Translations under genes and position numbers: made by a program
In this document: piece after piece, positions 16,798-27,217 of the stretch
How the letters are laid out: every line of letters starts with the position of its first letter
How positions within the stretch are numbered: position 1 is the first letter of the stretch
Origin: Burkholderiaceae bacterium
GTDB taxonomy: Bacteria; Pseudomonadota; Gammaproteobacteria; Burkholderiales; Burkholderiaceae_C
Reading direction: 5' to 3'
DNA: 64,000 nt
Assembly: GCA_913776825.1 (NCBI GenBank)
Contig: CAJYPV010000026.1
Coordinates: forward strand, 186,001-250,000
The notes under the pieces: generated by a model
The model's database searches: none
Seen by the model: the letters and a program-made list of their open reading frames with translations, nothing else
What the model was told of the DNA's origin: nothing

Positions 16798-19700
16798 TCA
16801 CTGCTGGATCGGTCGCAGATACGGACCCGGCTTCGGCACCACCACCGGCGCCTTGGCGATGGCCTGCTTCAGCCAGTCGACCGCCGCATCCAGTTGGGCA
16901 TCGCGACCTTGCGCCGTCGCGCGAGGCAGGTTGTCGACAGGGATGTCCGGTGTGACGCCCTTGCCCTCGACGATGAAGCTGCCGTCCAGCAGCATCTGGC
17001 CGTTTTCAGCCGCACGCATCAGGCCGTTGTCGATCAGACGGTTCTGGTCGGACAGCCACACGCCCGCGCCGGAGGTCGTCATGCCGATCACCGGGCCCAG
17101 GCCCAGCCGCTTGAAGCCTTCGGAGAAGGTCTCGCCATCGGAGTAGGTTTCCTCGTTGGCCAGCACCACCACATGGCCGCGGAACACCTGCTGCATGTTG
17201 GGATAGGCCTTGCTGCCGGCCGGCGAGCGCGACTGCCAGAACGCCCAGGCGCGGCGCAGCAGCGTCTGCAGGATCCAGCTGTCGATATTGCCGCCGTTGT
17301 TGTGGCGCACGTCGATGATCAATCCCTGGCGGTCGCTCTGGGCATAGAACTCACGGGCGAAGTCGGCGATGTCATCACGTCCCATCGCACGCAGATGCAA
17401 GTAGCCGATCTGGCCGCCACCTGCCTGTTCGACGGCCTTCGCGCGGCCATAGCGCCAGTCGTTCACCCGCAGTTGGCCTTCGCGGCGCAAATCCACCGGC
17501 GTGACGATCACCGAGCGCTCCCGCCCCGACGGCTCGCGCAGCTGCAGCAACACCTGCTTGCCGGCCTGGCCGCGCAGCAGTTCGCTGGGGTCCGGCGCGA
17601 CGGTCGCATCACGTCCGTTGATCGCGGTGATCACGCTGTCGACGACGATGTTGAGCCCCGGCGCCGCCAGCGGGCCGGCTTCGGACGGCAGTTCCGGATC
17701 GCCGGCATAGACATTGGCGATCTTCCAGCCTTTCGGATCGCGGGTGAGCAGCGCGCCCAGGCCGGCATAGCCCGGATCCTCGGGTCCGCGACGCACCTCA
17801 CCGGGCGCGACCTGGCTGTGCAGCAGGCTCAGCTCGCCGACCATCTGGGCCATGATTTCCGCCAGCTCGCCGCGCTCGGTCACGCGGGCGACCAGCGGGG
17901 CGTACTTGGCGCGCATCGCGACCCAGTCGACGCCGTGCATGTCCTTGTCGTAGAAGAAGTCGCGCTGCATGCGCCAGGCGTCCTGGAACATCTGGCGCCA
18001 TTCGGCCTTCGGATCGACGGCGATCTGCCAGTCAGACCAACGTACCCGCGACTTGTCCAGCTCGGCGGGCAGCTTCGGGCCGGCCTCGACGATCAGGATC
18101 TCCGGCGCGCTGCCCGGCGCGGCGGTGCGGCGGATCATCAGCTTCTTGCCGTCGGCGCTCAGCTCGAAGCTCTGGACCTGCTCGGTCACGGTCTCCGGCT
18201 TGCTTTCCTGCGGCGCGATCGGCAGTTGCTTCAGCGCATTGCCTTCGAGCAGATACAGCCGCTTGGCTTCCGCCTGCACACGGCTGTAGTTGCCCGCCGC
18301 CAGCGGCACCTCATACAAGCGCAGCGACAAGCCGGGAATCTGGATCGCCGGCTTGGCCTTGCCCGACGACGCGCCGTCCTTGGCCTCGCCTGCGCCGTCG
18401 CCCGCCACGGCGGACTTCACGCCCGCCTGGGCCAGCTTCTGTTTGGATTCCTTGTCGTCCGGCTTGTCCTTCTCCTGGGTGCGGACCTCGGCTTCTTCCT
18501 TGGACTTCACCGATTGCAGCTCATCCGGCGCCGCGAACGGGAAGCGCACGCCGGGCTGCAGCGCCAGCGCATAGACCTTCCAGCCGCGATCGAAACTCGG
18601 GCCCATGTTGCGGTCGCCCCAGGGACCTGGATTGCCGCTGACGACGAAGCTGCGACGCGACAGGAAGTACAGCCACTGGCCGTCCGGACTGAAGGTCGGC
18701 GAGGCCGCCGCATAGCGGTCGCTGCCGAGCTGATGCACCTTGCCATCGGCCACGGTCAGCAACATGAGTTGCTCGCGATACGGATTGCTGGTGTTGCGCA
18801 CATAGGCCAGCGCCTTGCCGTCGGGCGACCATTGCAACTGCTGCGGACCATCGCCGGCGATGTCGCGATCGACTTCGCGGGTGGCGCCCGCACGGGGCGC
18901 GGCCTGCAGGTCGGTCAGGTGCAGATGGCCTTCCTTGTCGGTGTGCGCGAGCCAGCGGCCATCCGGCGAGGGCAGCAACTGCTGGCGCATCGCCTTCGCG
19001 TCCTGCGTCAGTTGCTGCGGCTGGCCGGTGCCGTTGGCGGCGAAGCGCCAGATCTCCAGCTCGCCGCTGAAGTCGCAGATCGCGAAGACCTGGCGGCTGT
19101 CGCTGCTGAACTCGGCATCGCGGCAGCGACCGGCGTTGTCCAGTCCGGCGGGCGAGGGCAGCTCGGCGCGGCGCAGCGGACCGACGCCTTGCGTTGCCAG
19201 GCGGCCGCGACTGGTCAGCACCACACGCTCGCCATTCGGCGACAGCGACACATGGGTCAGATAGTCCTGCGGCTTGCTGACCCAGCGGCGGCGCTGCTGG
19301 TCGAAGTCGCCGCCGAGGACCACCTGAAGCGGACGTTCCGCACCCGCTGCGGCCCCGGTGCTCGCGTTCAGATCGACGCGATAGAGATCCGCGCCGAGCG
19401 CATACGCCGCGGTCGATCCGCTGATGCTGGCATGGCGGATGTCCCAGCCCTTGTGGCGGGTGTGCTGACGCAGATCGCTGCCATCGGCCTTGACCGACCA
19501 GAGGTTGTAGGTGCCGTCACGGTCGGACAGGAATGCGACCCGCGCCGTGCCGCTGGCGTCGGTGTAGGGCATCGGGCGGCGATCATTGCTGCCCTCGGCG
19601 AACAGGGGGCGTGCCTCGGCCTGGCTGCTCAGGTCCATCACCCACAGCCGGGCGATCGCGCCGCCACGGTATTGGCGGGCGTTGTCGCCGCGCAGGCCGT

Positions 19701-20250
19701 TGCGGGTGAAGTAGAGGGTCTTGCCGTCGGCGCTCAGCGCGCCATCGCTGGCCTGACCCACCGGCAGCGCACGACGGGCGCCGGTGTCCAGGTTCACCAG
19801 GTGCAGCTGGGTGCCGGGCTCGCCGCGGTCGGTGGCGCCGGTGAAGATCACCTCATTCGTCGCGGTGATGCCCCAGACCCGCACCGCGCCGGTGTCCCAG
19901 GTGAGTCGGCGCGGCACGCCGCCAGTGGCCGGCATCACATAAACATCGCCCGCCCCGTCGTACTGGCCGACGAAGGCCACCCATCGACCATCCGCCGACA
20001 AGGCCGGCCAGGTCTCGCTGCCAGCATGGGTCGTCAGGCGCTGGGCGGTGCCGCCGGACAGACGCGTCATCCACAGGTCGCCTTCCGCGACGAACACCAG
20101 TTGATCGCCATTCAGCGCCGGCTGACGATAAAAGCCCGGTGCCGGCGGCGCGGTGCCGGGGGCGGTCGTGGACGGAGCTTCGGCAGCCATGGCCAGGGTG
20201 GCCAGGGCGCAGGCCGAAGCGATGGCCAGACGGTGGAGCGTGATGCGCAT
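16798..20250 (-). CDS. Tricorn-type protease (S41 family) with beta-propellers and PDZ domain
   Basis: 1150-residue exported protease. A signal peptide (MRITLHRLAIASACALATLAMA) precedes two TolB/WD40-like beta-propeller regions (about 40-330 and 340-560, for example GDLWMTRLSGG, WPALSADGRWVAF). A charged Lys/Glu/Asp/Ala-rich linker follows (about 575-640). Then come the tricorn core (about 690-830), a PDZ domain (about 860-940) and the S41 domain. Nucleophile Ser1037 lies in NEETYSDGETFSEGF and a candidate catalytic His811 in SLLHSQ; VTPDIPVDN closes the domain. Archaeal tricorn trims oligopeptides from the proteasome; a secreted bacterial homolog presumably digests peptides in the periplasm. 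Confidence 0.93.
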   Translation of the reverse strand: MRITLHRLAIASACALATLAMAAEAPSTTAPGTAPPAPGFYRQPALNGDQLVFVAEGDLWMTRLSGGTAQRLTTHAGSETWPALSADGRWVAFVGQYDGAGDVYVMPATGGVPRRLTWDTGAVRVWGITATNEVIFTGATDRGEPGTQLHLVNLDTGARRALPVGQASDGALSADGKTLYFTRNGLRGDNARQYRGGAIARLWVMDLSSQAEARPLFAEGSNDRRPMPYTDASGTARVAFLSDRDGTYNLWSVKADGSDLRQHTRHKGWDIRHASISGSTAAYALGADLYRVDLNASTGAAAGAERPLQVVLGGDFDQQRRRWVSKPQDYLTHVSLSPNGERVVLTSRGRLATQGVGPLRRAELPSPAGLDNAGRCRDAEFSSDSRQVFAICDFSGELEIWRFAANGTGQPQQLTQDAKAMRQQLLPSPDGRWLAHTDKEGHLHLTDLQAAPRAGATREVDRDIAGDGPQQLQWSPDGKALAYVRNTSNPYREQLMLLTVADGKVHQLGSDRYAAASPTFSPDGQWLYFLSRRSFVVSGNPGPWGDRNMGPSFDRGWKVYALALQPGVRFPFAAPDELQSVKSKEEAEVRTQEKDKPDDKESKQKLAQAGVKSAVAGDGAGEAKDGASSGKAKPAIQIPGLSLRLYEVPLAAGNYSRVQAEAKRLYLLEGNALKQLPIAPQESKPETVTEQVQSFELSADGKKLMIRRTAAPGSAPEILIVEAGPKLPAELDKSRVRWSDWQIAVDPKAEWRQMFQDAWRMQRDFFYDKDMHGVDWVAMRAKYAPLVARVTERGELAEIMAQMVGELSLLHSQVAPGEVRRGPEDPGYAGLGALLTRDPKGWKIANVYAGDPELPSEAGPLAAPGLNIVVDSVITAINGRDATVAPDPSELLRGQAGKQVLLQLREPSGRERSVIVTPVDLRREGQLRVNDWRYGRAKAVEQAGGGQIGYLHLRAMGRDDIADFAREFYAQSDRQGLIIDVRHNNGGNIDSWILQTLLRRAWAFWQSRSPAGSKAYPNMQQVFRGHVVVLANEETYSDGETFSEGFKRLGLGPVIGMTTSGAGVWLSDQNRLIDNGLMRAAENGQMLLDGSFIVEGKGVTPDIPVDNLPRATAQGRDAQLDAAVDWLKQAIAKAPVVVPKPGPYLRPIQQ

Positions 20251-20359
20251 CGGTGTCGTTCCTCGTGGGCGCGATGGTCGGCGCGGGCCGACCGGTTGGG
20301 AAAGGGGTAAGCGGTAGAGAACCGGTGGAGAAGGCGCGTGAGCGTGTGGCCCGGGCCGG

Positions 20360-21268
20360 TCAGCGGTTGGTCACGCCGGCGGCGACATGGCCGGCCGGGA
20401 CGTGGCCCAGCGCGCTGTCGATGTGGCCTTGCTGATCATCGAAAAAGAAGTCGGGCTCGAACTCGCGCAGGAACTCGCCTTTGGCCAGACCGCCGAGGAA
20501 CATGGCCTCGTCGACCTCGACCTGCCAATCCATCAGCGTGCGGATCGCGCGCTCATGCGCCGGCGAGCTGCGGGCGGTGACCAGAGCGGTGCGAATCCGC
20601 ATCGGGCTGTCCGGCACCCGTTGCAGGCGCTGGAGTTCATGCAGCACCTGCTTGAACGGGCCGGCCGGCAGCGGCGTCAGCTTGCGCTCGCGCTCGTGCA
20701 GGTGGAAGGCGTCCAGTCCGTCGCGCTGGAAGACCTGCTCGGCTTCGTCGGAGAACAGCACCGCATCACCGTCGAAGGCGATGCGCAGTTCCGTCGGATA
20801 AGCGGCCGAGGCGCGCGCCGATTGCGGAAACACCCGCGCGGCGGCCACGCCGGCGGCCAGCGCGGAGCGCACATCGTCCTCATTGGCCGACAGGAAGAGA
20901 TGGGCCTTCAGCGGTCGCAGATAGCGCCAGGGACTCTGACCGCGGGTGAAAACGCCGCGCTGGATCGGCAGCCCGTAATGCTGCGCCGATCGAAACACCC
21001 GCATGCCGGAGATCGGATCATTGCGCGACAGCACGACCACCTCGACCCGCGGCGGCTGACCGGCGGCATTGAACGCGAGCAGCTTGTGCACCAGCGAGAA
21101 CGCCGTGCCGGGCTTGGCGGGCAGGTCCAGGCGCTGCTGTTGCAGCCGCATGTAGGCGTTGTCGTCGCTGGCTTCGAAGAGCTGGTTTTCTTCCTCGAAG
21201 TCGAACAGCGCGCGGGAGGAAATGGCTACGACCAGTTGGCCGTCGAGATTGGCAGGCATGACCGCCAT
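20360..21268 (-). CDS. 5'-nucleotidase, cytosolic cN-I-like family
   Basis: 302-residue protein of the bacterial family related to animal cytosolic 5'-nucleotidase I, which dephosphorylates nucleoside 5'-monophosphates. Typical segments: LVVAISSRALFDFEEEN, RVEVVVLSRNDPISGMRVF, LFLSANEDDV, RIAFDGDAVLFSDEAE (the HAD-like Asp motif), and LGGLAKGEFLREFEPDFFFDDQQGHID. The start may be ATG 21268 or 21259. It is on the same strand as the tricorn gene, with a 109-bp gap. Confidence 0.88.
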   Translation of the reverse strand: MAVMPANLDGQLVVAISSRALFDFEEENQLFEASDDNAYMRLQQQRLDLPAKPGTAFSLVHKLLAFNAAGQPPRVEVVVLSRNDPISGMRVFRSAQHYGLPIQRGVFTRGQSPWRYLRPLKAHLFLSANEDDVRSALAAGVAAARVFPQSARASAAYPTELRIAFDGDAVLFSDEAEQVFQRDGLDAFHLHERERKLTPLPAGPFKQVLHELQRLQRVPDSPMRIRTALVTARSSPAHERAIRTLMDWQVEVDEAMFLGGLAKGEFLREFEPDFFFDDQQGHIDSALGHVPAGHVAAGVTNR

Positions 21269-21434
21269 GATAGGCAGCGCCAGCCGCTTGCCCAGCCGCG
21301 AAACCCCGCGGAGTCGCGCGTCGGTGCGAACGTTCGCCTGAGCGGACGGCCGCGGTTCGGCCCGCTTGAAGGCACCGACGAGCCCGACCGATGAGCGCGC
21401 GCGATGCCGTCCGGGCCGACCGGCCCGGACCGGA

Positions 21435-22643
21435 TCACTGCGTCGCCAGCTTGTTCATGTCGATGATCGGCAGCAGCACCGACAGCACGATCAGCATGAC
21501 CACGCCGCCCATCGCGACGATCAACAGCGGCTCCAGCAGCGTGGCCAGCGTCATCGCCCGGCGCTTGACCTCGTTGCCCAGCTGGGTCGCGGCGCGCTGC
21601 AGCATGTCCGGCAACTGGCCGGTCTGCTCGCCCAGACGCGCGAACATCGACAGCAGACCCGGGAAGCGCTTCTTGCCTGCGAGAGCGGCGCCCAGCGGTG
21701 CGCCTTCCCGCACTTGGGACAGCGCGTCCATCGCATCGGCCCGCATGGCGTGGTTGGACAGCGTCTCCGCCGCCGCCTGCAAGGCTTTCAGGATGGGCAC
21801 GCCCGCACCGGCCAGCATGGCCAGGGTGCCGGAGAAACGGGCCGCGTTGTAGCCGCGCGAAAGCCGGCCCAGCAGCGGCAGGTTCAGCCAGGCGGCATCG
21901 AAGCGCTGGCGCGGTCCTTCCTGCTTCAGCACCTGGCGCGCGCCGAAGAAGCCCCCGACCACCAGCACCAGCAGGAGCAGGCCCCACTGACGCAGCAGGT
22001 CGGAGGTGCCCATCATCACGCGGGTCAGCAGCGGCAGGGTCTGGCGGGTCTGCGTGAAGACGGCGGCCACCTGCGGCACGACATAGGTGAGCAGGAAGCT
22101 CACTGCCAGGATCGAGATGAAGCAGACGATGACCGGATAGGCCAGCGCACCGAACAGCTCGGAGCGCAGGCGCTGCTGTTCTTCCAGGTCATCGGCCAGC
22201 CGTTCCAGCACCGGACCCAGCGCGCCGCTTTGCTCACCGGCGGCGACGACGGCGCGATAGACCTCATCGAACTCACGCGGTGCGGTGGCCAGCGCCCGCG
22301 CGAACGGCGAGCCGGAATTCACCTCGGACTTCAGCTGCGACATCAGGTCGCGCTGACGGGGATCCTCGGCCTCATCGGCCAATGCGGCGAGCGAGCGCTC
22401 CAGCGGCAAGCCCGCCGCCACCAGACCGGCGAGCTGCCGCGTCCACACGGCGAGGCCCGCGCCCTTGAAGGCGCGGCGCGACCAGCGCGTCTGCTTGCGG
22501 GCCGGCGCGACCGGCTGCACATCCATCGGCACCAGGCCCTGGGTGCGCAACTGGGCCCGCGCTGCGCGTGGGTTGTCCGCCTCGACCAGGCCTTGATGGC
22601 TCTTGCCGGCGTTGTCCAGCGCGTCGTACTTGAAGGCCGGCAT
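21435..22643 (-). CDS. gspF: Type II secretion inner-membrane protein GspF
   Basis: 402-residue polytopic protein of the T2SS assembly platform. Two T2SSF repeats (about 70-195 and 270-395) carry the characteristic segments FARALATAPREFDEVYRAVVAAGEQSG and LSNHAMRADAMDALSQVREG. Three or more membrane helices are visible (for example VIVCFISILAVSFLLTYVV). The N-terminus MPAFKYDALDNAGKSHQG is typical. It is last in the minus-strand gsp operon, 14 bp after gspE. Confidence 0.96.
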   Translation of the reverse strand: MPAFKYDALDNAGKSHQGLVEADNPRAARAQLRTQGLVPMDVQPVAPARKQTRWSRRAFKGAGLAVWTRQLAGLVAAGLPLERSLAALADEAEDPRQRDLMSQLKSEVNSGSPFARALATAPREFDEVYRAVVAAGEQSGALGPVLERLADDLEEQQRLRSELFGALAYPVIVCFISILAVSFLLTYVVPQVAAVFTQTRQTLPLLTRVMMGTSDLLRQWGLLLLVLVVGGFFGARQVLKQEGPRQRFDAAWLNLPLLGRLSRGYNAARFSGTLAMLAGAGVPILKALQAAAETLSNHAMRADAMDALSQVREGAPLGAALAGKKRFPGLLSMFARLGEQTGQLPDMLQRAATQLGNEVKRRAMTLATLLEPLLIVAMGGVVMLIVLSVLLPIIDMNKLATQ

Positions 22644-22657
22644 CGTGAATCACCCTC

Positions 22658-24091
22658 TCAATCGCGCGTGACGCGCAGCACTTCTTCTTCGGAGGTGACG
22701 CCGGACGCCACCAGTCGATCGCCGTCTTCGCGCATCGAGCGCAGGCCGTTGTCGCGCGCCGCCTGCAGCAGATCGGCTTCGGCCGCCTGGCTGTGGATCA
22801 GGTGGCGGATTTTTTCGTCGCACACCATCAGTTCATAGACGCCGGTCCGGCCCTTGTAGCCGCTGTTGCCGCACGCCTGGCACCCCACCGGCTGATAGCG
22901 CACACCGCCGCCCGGCAGCGGTGTCGGCGTCTTGCAGACCGGGCAGAGCTTGCGCACCAGCCGCTGTGCCAGCACGCCCAGCAGCGAGGAGCTCAGCAGG
23001 AAGGGTTCGACGCCCATGTCGGTCAGACGGGTGACCGCGCTGACGGCATCGTTGGTGTGCAGCGTGGCCAGCACCAAGTGGCCGGTCAGCGAGGCCTGGA
23101 TGGCGATCTGGGCAGTTTCGTAATCGCGGATTTCGCCGATCATGATCACGTCCGGATCCTGACGCAGGATGGCCCGCAGCGCCTTCGCGAAGGTCAGGTC
23201 GATCCGCGCATTCACCTGCGTCTGGCCGACACCGGCCAGCTCGTATTCGATCGGGTCTTCCACCGTCAGCACGTTGGTGGTGGAGGTGTCGACCGTCTGC
23301 AGCGCCGCATACAGCGTGGTGGTCTTGCCGGAACCGGTCGGGCCGGTGACCAGCACGATGCCGTGCGGCTGCTGGACCACGCGCTGGAAGCGCTCCAGGC
23401 GTTCGCCGTCCATGCCGAGCGCGGCCAGCGAGAAACGGGATTCGGATTTGTCCAGCAGACGCAGCACCGCGCGCTCGCCATGCGCCGACGGCAGGGTCGA
23501 GACCCGCACGTCGATCGCGCGGCCGCCGATGCGCAGCGAGATGCGGCCATCCTGCGGCAGGCGTTTCTCGGCGATGTCGAGCTCGGCCATGATCTTCAGG
23601 CGCGAGATCAGCGCCGCATGCAGCGCGCGGTTGGGTCGCACCACGTCGCGCAGCGTGCCGTCGACGCGGAAGCGCACGCTGCTTTCGCGTTCATAGGGCT
23701 CGATGTGGATGTCGCTGGCGCCGTTGTTGGCGGCCTGCGTCAGCAGCGCATTGAGCATCCGGATGATGGGCGCGTCGTCCGCGGCTTCCAGCAGGTCTTC
23801 GACGGCCGGCAGATCCTGCATCAGGCGCGACAGATCGACCGCGCTCTCCACCTCGCCGACCACCATGGCGGCGTTGTCGCCGCCGCCGGCATAGGCGGTC
23901 TGCAGACGCTGCGCCATCTCCGACGGGCTGATGCACTCGAGGTGATGCGGCATGTGCACCCGCTGCATCTCGGACAGCGTCGGCAGCGTCACCGCGGGCG
24001 TGGCCCAGAGCGTGCGCTGCTGGCCGTCGTCCTCCAGCAGCAGTTGCTGCGCCTTGGCGAAGGCGTAGGGCAGGGGATGGCGGGTGGCCAT
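22658..24091 (-). CDS. gspE: Type II secretion ATPase GspE
   Basis: 477-residue cytoplasmic ATPase powering pseudopilus assembly. It contains DIHIEPYE, Walker [13 protein letters not shown] (around residue 250), the Asp-box and Walker B region [15 protein letters not shown], the His box [16 protein letters not shown], and a zinc-binding CPVC...CQAC module near the C-terminus. The N1E region is short compared with E. coli GspE. It lies between gspD (13-bp gap) and gspF. Confidence 0.96.
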   Translation of the reverse strand: MATRHPLPYAFAKAQQLLLEDDGQQRTLWATPAVTLPTLSEMQRVHMPHHLECISPSEMAQRLQTAYAGGGDNAAMVVGEVESAVDLSRLMQDLPAVEDLLEAADDAPIIRMLNALLTQAANNGASDIHIEPYERESSVRFRVDGTLRDVVRPNRALHAALISRLKIMAELDIAEKRLPQDGRISLRIGGRAIDVRVSTLPSAHGERAVLRLLDKSESRFSLAALGMDGERLERFQRVVQQPHGIVLVTGPTGSGKTTTLYAALQTVDTSTTNVLTVEDPIEYELAGVGQTQVNARIDLTFAKALRAILRQDPDVIMIGEIRDYETAQIAIQASLTGHLVLATLHTNDAVSAVTRLTDMGVEPFLLSSSLLGVLAQRLVRKLCPVCKTPTPLPGGGVRYQPVGCQACGNSGYKGRTGVYELMVCDEKIRHLIHSQAAEADLLQAARDNGLRSMREDGDRLVASGVTSEEEVLRVTRD

Positions 24092-24104
24092 GGTGTTCCT
24101 TCGA

Positions 24105-26405
24105 TCAGCGCGAGGCGTCGGAAGCGGCCGGCGGCGGCGTCACCGCCGAGGCCGGAGCGCTCGGGACCGGCGCGGGCTGGGTGGGCGGCGTCGGCAGCAA
24201 CGGCGACGAGGCCGGCTTCTCCGGCAGCAACGGCGCGCCGGTATTCGGCAGCACGATGCGCTGATCCGGCTGGACTTCGTTCTGATAGGCGCGGATCGCT
24301 TCGTAGCGGTCCAGCGTCAAGCCATTGGCGCTCTCGGGCGTGCGCAACACCACCGGACGCAGGAAGATCATCAGGTTGGATTTTGAGCGACTGCGGTTCT
24401 GGGTCTTGAACAGATTGCCCAGGAGCGGGATGTCGCCCAGGCCCGGGACCTTGCTCTCGCCATCGGCGTAGTCGTCCTTCAGGAGGCCGCCCAGCACCAG
24501 CACCTGGCCGTCTTCCAGGGTCACCGAGGTCTCCACCGCGCTCTTGTCCAGGGTCACGCCTTGCGTGGCCGCGGTGGCGGTGTCCACGACGCTGGAGTTC
24601 TCCTGATAGACCTTCATGCGCACGGTGCCGTTCTCACCGACCTGGCCCTTGACCTTCAGCCGCAGGCCGACGTCACGACGCTCATAGGTGGCGAACGGGC
24701 TGACCGTCGAGCCGGAGCTGGAGCTGGTCGTCGAGGAATAGCTGCCGCTGAGCACCGGCACGTTGCGGCCGATCAGCAGGTCGGCTTCCTCGTTGTCCTG
24801 CACCACCAGCGATGGCGTGGACAGCACATTGGTGCCGGTGGCCTGCTGCAGCACGTTGGCGATGGCGCCCAGCGTGTAGTGGCTGCCCACCTTCTTCAGG
24901 AAGCCCAGGTTCAGGCCGGGAGAGATGTTGCCGACAGCGCCGGCCAGCGACGTCGTGGTGCCCGTGACCGTGGCCGCGCTCAGCGACAGGATGTTGCCGG
25001 TGGTGCCGAAGTTGGTGCCCAGCGCCGAGATGACCGAGCTGGAGGCATCGCCGAAGATCTGCTGCAGTTGCACGCCGAACTGGCCGGTCTTGCTGGCGTC
25101 GACCTTGACGATCAGCGCTTCGACATAGATCTGGGCGCGGCGGGTGTCCAGTTGCTCGACGACCGCGCGGATCTGGCGGTACATCGGCTCCGGCGCGGTG
25201 ATGATCAGCGAGTTGGTGGCTGGATCGGCCTGCACGAAGCCGCCGGTGTTGACCTGCGCCTGCGCCGCCACCTGCGTGGACGCGCCACCCGAGCTGCCCG
25301 AGCTGCCGGAGGATCCGCTGCTGCCGCCGAAGGACGAGCTGTTGCCGGCAAAGCTGCCGCCACCGCTGCCGCCGCTGCCGGTCTGCGAGCCGGCGAAGCT
25401 GCCGGTGGACGACGACGCGCCCGCCGAGCCGCCACCACCGGAGCCGCTGTTGTTGGTGGTGAAGGCCGCGCGCAGCACGGTGGCCAGGCGCACCGCATCC
25501 GCGTTCTTCAGATAGATCACGCGGATGTTGCCGGTCGCGGCATCGACACCGGGCTGGTCCAGCTTGGCGATCATGGCGCGCAGCTGCATCAGCTTGGCGG
25601 GATTGCTCGCCCGCACGATCAGCGAGTTGCTGCGCGGATCGGCCAGCACGCTGGTGCCGCCGCCCTGGGCGCCGGCCACGCCGGGATTGCCGCCCACGCC
25701 ACCGCCGCCCTCGGACAGGCGCTGCACCAGCTGGACGATGTCGGCGGCCACCGCGTTGCGCAGCGGGATCACCTCGATGTCGGTGTTGGACGGCTGGTCC
25801 ATCGCCGCGACGATGCGGCTGATGCGCTGCAGGTTCTCGGCGTAATCGGTGATCACCAGGCTGTTGTTGCCCGGGTTGGCATTGATCGTGTTGTTGGGCG
25901 TGATCAGCGGGCGCAGCACCGCCACCAGGTTGTTGGCGTTCTCGTGGTTGAGCTTGAAGATCTGGGTGACGATCTGGTCACCGCGCTGGCGCGCCTCGGT
26001 GCCGATGGTCACGCTGCCGGTCTGCAGCTTGGCTTCGGCTTCCGGCACCAGCTTGAGCATGCCGCCGGAATCCACCATCGCAAAACCCAGGCCGCGCAGC
26101 GAGGCCAGATAGCTCAGATAAGCCTCCTGCACCGGCACCGGTTGCTCGGCGGTCAGGGTCATCGTGCCCTTGACCCGCGGATCGACCAGGATGGGCTTGC
26201 CCAGCGCGGCGGACATGGCGCGCGACACCGCCTCGATGTCGGTGTTCACGAAGTTCAGCGTCACCGGTGTGCTGGGCCGAACGGCCGGCTGGCGACGGTT
26301 CTGCGAGGACTGGGCCGTCTGGGCCTGCAGCGGCAGACTGGTCGCGATCAAGGCGATCGCCAGGCTCAGGGCCGTCGGTCGCATCAAGTGCTTGTTCATG
26401 CTCAT
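24105..26405 (-). CDS. gspD: Type II secretion secretin GspD
   Basis: 766-residue outer-membrane secretin. A signal peptide (about 1-29, [21 protein letters not shown]) precedes the N0 domain, then N1-N3 repeats, then the secretin domain with [28 protein letters not shown] and [28 protein letters not shown] Gly/Ser-rich insertion (about residues 315-380, including [12 protein letters not shown]) interrupts the N3 region. The C-terminus is Pro/Ala-rich. The start ATG at 26405 overlaps the gspN stop as ATGA, indicating translational coupling; a longer upstream frame has no signal peptide at its start. Confidence 0.96.
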   Translation of the reverse strand: MSMNKHLMRPTALSLAIALIATSLPLQAQTAQSSQNRRQPAVRPSTPVTLNFVNTDIEAVSRAMSAALGKPILVDPRVKGTMTLTAEQPVPVQEAYLSYLASLRGLGFAMVDSGGMLKLVPEAEAKLQTGSVTIGTEARQRGDQIVTQIFKLNHENANNLVAVLRPLITPNNTINANPGNNSLVITDYAENLQRISRIVAAMDQPSNTDIEVIPLRNAVAADIVQLVQRLSEGGGGVGGNPGVAGAQGGGTSVLADPRSNSLIVRASNPAKLMQLRAMIAKLDQPGVDAATGNIRVIYLKNADAVRLATVLRAAFTTNNSGSGGGGSAGASSSTGSFAGSQTGSGGSGGGSFAGNSSSFGGSSGSSGSSGSSGGASTQVAAQAQVNTGGFVQADPATNSLIITAPEPMYRQIRAVVEQLDTRRAQIYVEALIVKVDASKTGQFGVQLQQIFGDASSSVISALGTNFGTTGNILSLSAATVTGTTTSLAGAVGNISPGLNLGFLKKVGSHYTLGAIANVLQQATGTNVLSTPSLVVQDNEEADLLIGRNVPVLSGSYSSTTSSSSGSTVSPFATYERRDVGLRLKVKGQVGENGTVRMKVYQENSSVVDTATAATQGVTLDKSAVETSVTLEDGQVLVLGGLLKDDYADGESKVPGLGDIPLLGNLFKTQNRSRSKSNLMIFLRPVVLRTPESANGLTLDRYEAIRAYQNEVQPDQRIVLPNTGAPLLPEKPASSPLLPTPPTQPAPVPSAPASAVTPPPAASDASR

Positions 26406-27217
26406 CCCACCGAGATGATCGAGCGCGCGCCATCGCGGCGCCCGATGATGTTCAACAAATTGGCCAATGCGGCTTCGCTGCCGGGGGCGGCAGTCGCCTC
26501 GCCCTCGAAACGCGTCCGCGCGCCCAGGCTTCCCTGGCCGCTCAATTGCAAGGGGCCGCGCTGCGTCTGCAACAGCAGTTGCGGCGTGCTGGCCCCCATC
26601 AGGTTCAGTTGATAGCTGCCCAGCGGCGAGAGCGTCGACAGCCGCGAGGAGAAGTCCCGCAATTCCAGCTGCGTCATGCCCTGCACCTGCCAGGCGCCCT
26701 GCGATTTCTCCACCACGAACTGCTGGGCACTGATGGCGATCTGGCCGTCCGGCACGATGGTGTTCCAGGGCGTGCCCAGGCCGACCAGCCAGGCGGCCGG
26801 CCAACGGATCCAGGGTTGATCGGGCGTCGCATCGGGCAGCCGCAGGTTGACGCGGCTCATGCCCAGCCGCACGGTCACTGCCGCGTCCGGCCGGATGCAG
26901 CAGGATTGATCCAGCACCAGCTTCAGACCCAGGGCGCCATCGGCCCAGATCGGGCGCAGCCGCCAGCCCAGGCGCTCCGGCAGTTCGCTCGCATCGCGGC
27001 TGCCGGCGCCGGGGCTCAGCACCAGGCGCGCACTGCCGGTCCAGAGGCTGCCGCGCGGATCGACCAGCAGCAGCCGGTCGCCGGTGGCCTTGGCCAGGCC
27101 CGAGGCCAGCCAGGCGGCCGGCGCGAACAGCACCAGCGCGACCAACAGGCCGAGCACCGCTCCGGCGATGGCCCAGCGGCCGTGGCGTACCGGTGCATCG
27201 ATGGCGCGGCGGATCAT
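26402..27217 (-). CDS. gspN: Type II secretion protein GspN
   Basis: 271-residue single-pass protein, with a membrane helix at about 17-40 (AIAGAVLGLLVALVLFAPAAWLA) and a periplasmic domain. It includes DPRGSLWTGSARLVLSPG, WRLRPIWADGALGLKL and GSYQLNLMGASTPQLLLQT, as in the GspN family. GspN is a non-universal T2SS component whose role is not settled. Its ATG overlaps the gspM stop by four bases, and its stop overlaps the gspD start. Confidence 0.9.
   Translation of the reverse strand: MIRRAIDAPVRHGRWAIAGAVLGLLVALVLFAPAAWLASGLAKATGDRLLLVDPRGSLWTGSARLVLSPGAGSRDASELPERLGWRLRPIWADGALGLKLVLDQSCCIRPDAAVTVRLGMSRVNLRLPDATPDQPWIRWPAAWLVGLGTPWNTIVPDGQIAISAQQFVVEKSQGAWQVQGMTQLELRDFSSRLSTLSPLGSYQLNLMGASTPQLLLQTQRGPLQLSGQGSLGARTRFEGEATAAPGSEAALANLLNIIGRRDGARSIISVG

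Noticed and set aside
16894..20310. 1138-codon plus-strand frame opposite the tricorn gene
   Set aside because: Very long, but it is the complement frame of a gene with signal peptide and S41 motifs; composition is His/Arg/Gln-biased.
21409..21432. Hairpin downstream of gspF (GTCCGGGCC / GGCCCGGAC) as terminator
   Set aside because: Strong stem but no T tract on the minus strand; not listed as a terminator.
25266..25460. Repetitive DNA inside gspD as a separate repeat element
   Set aside because: It simply encodes the Gly/Ser-rich loop of the secretin and stays in frame.
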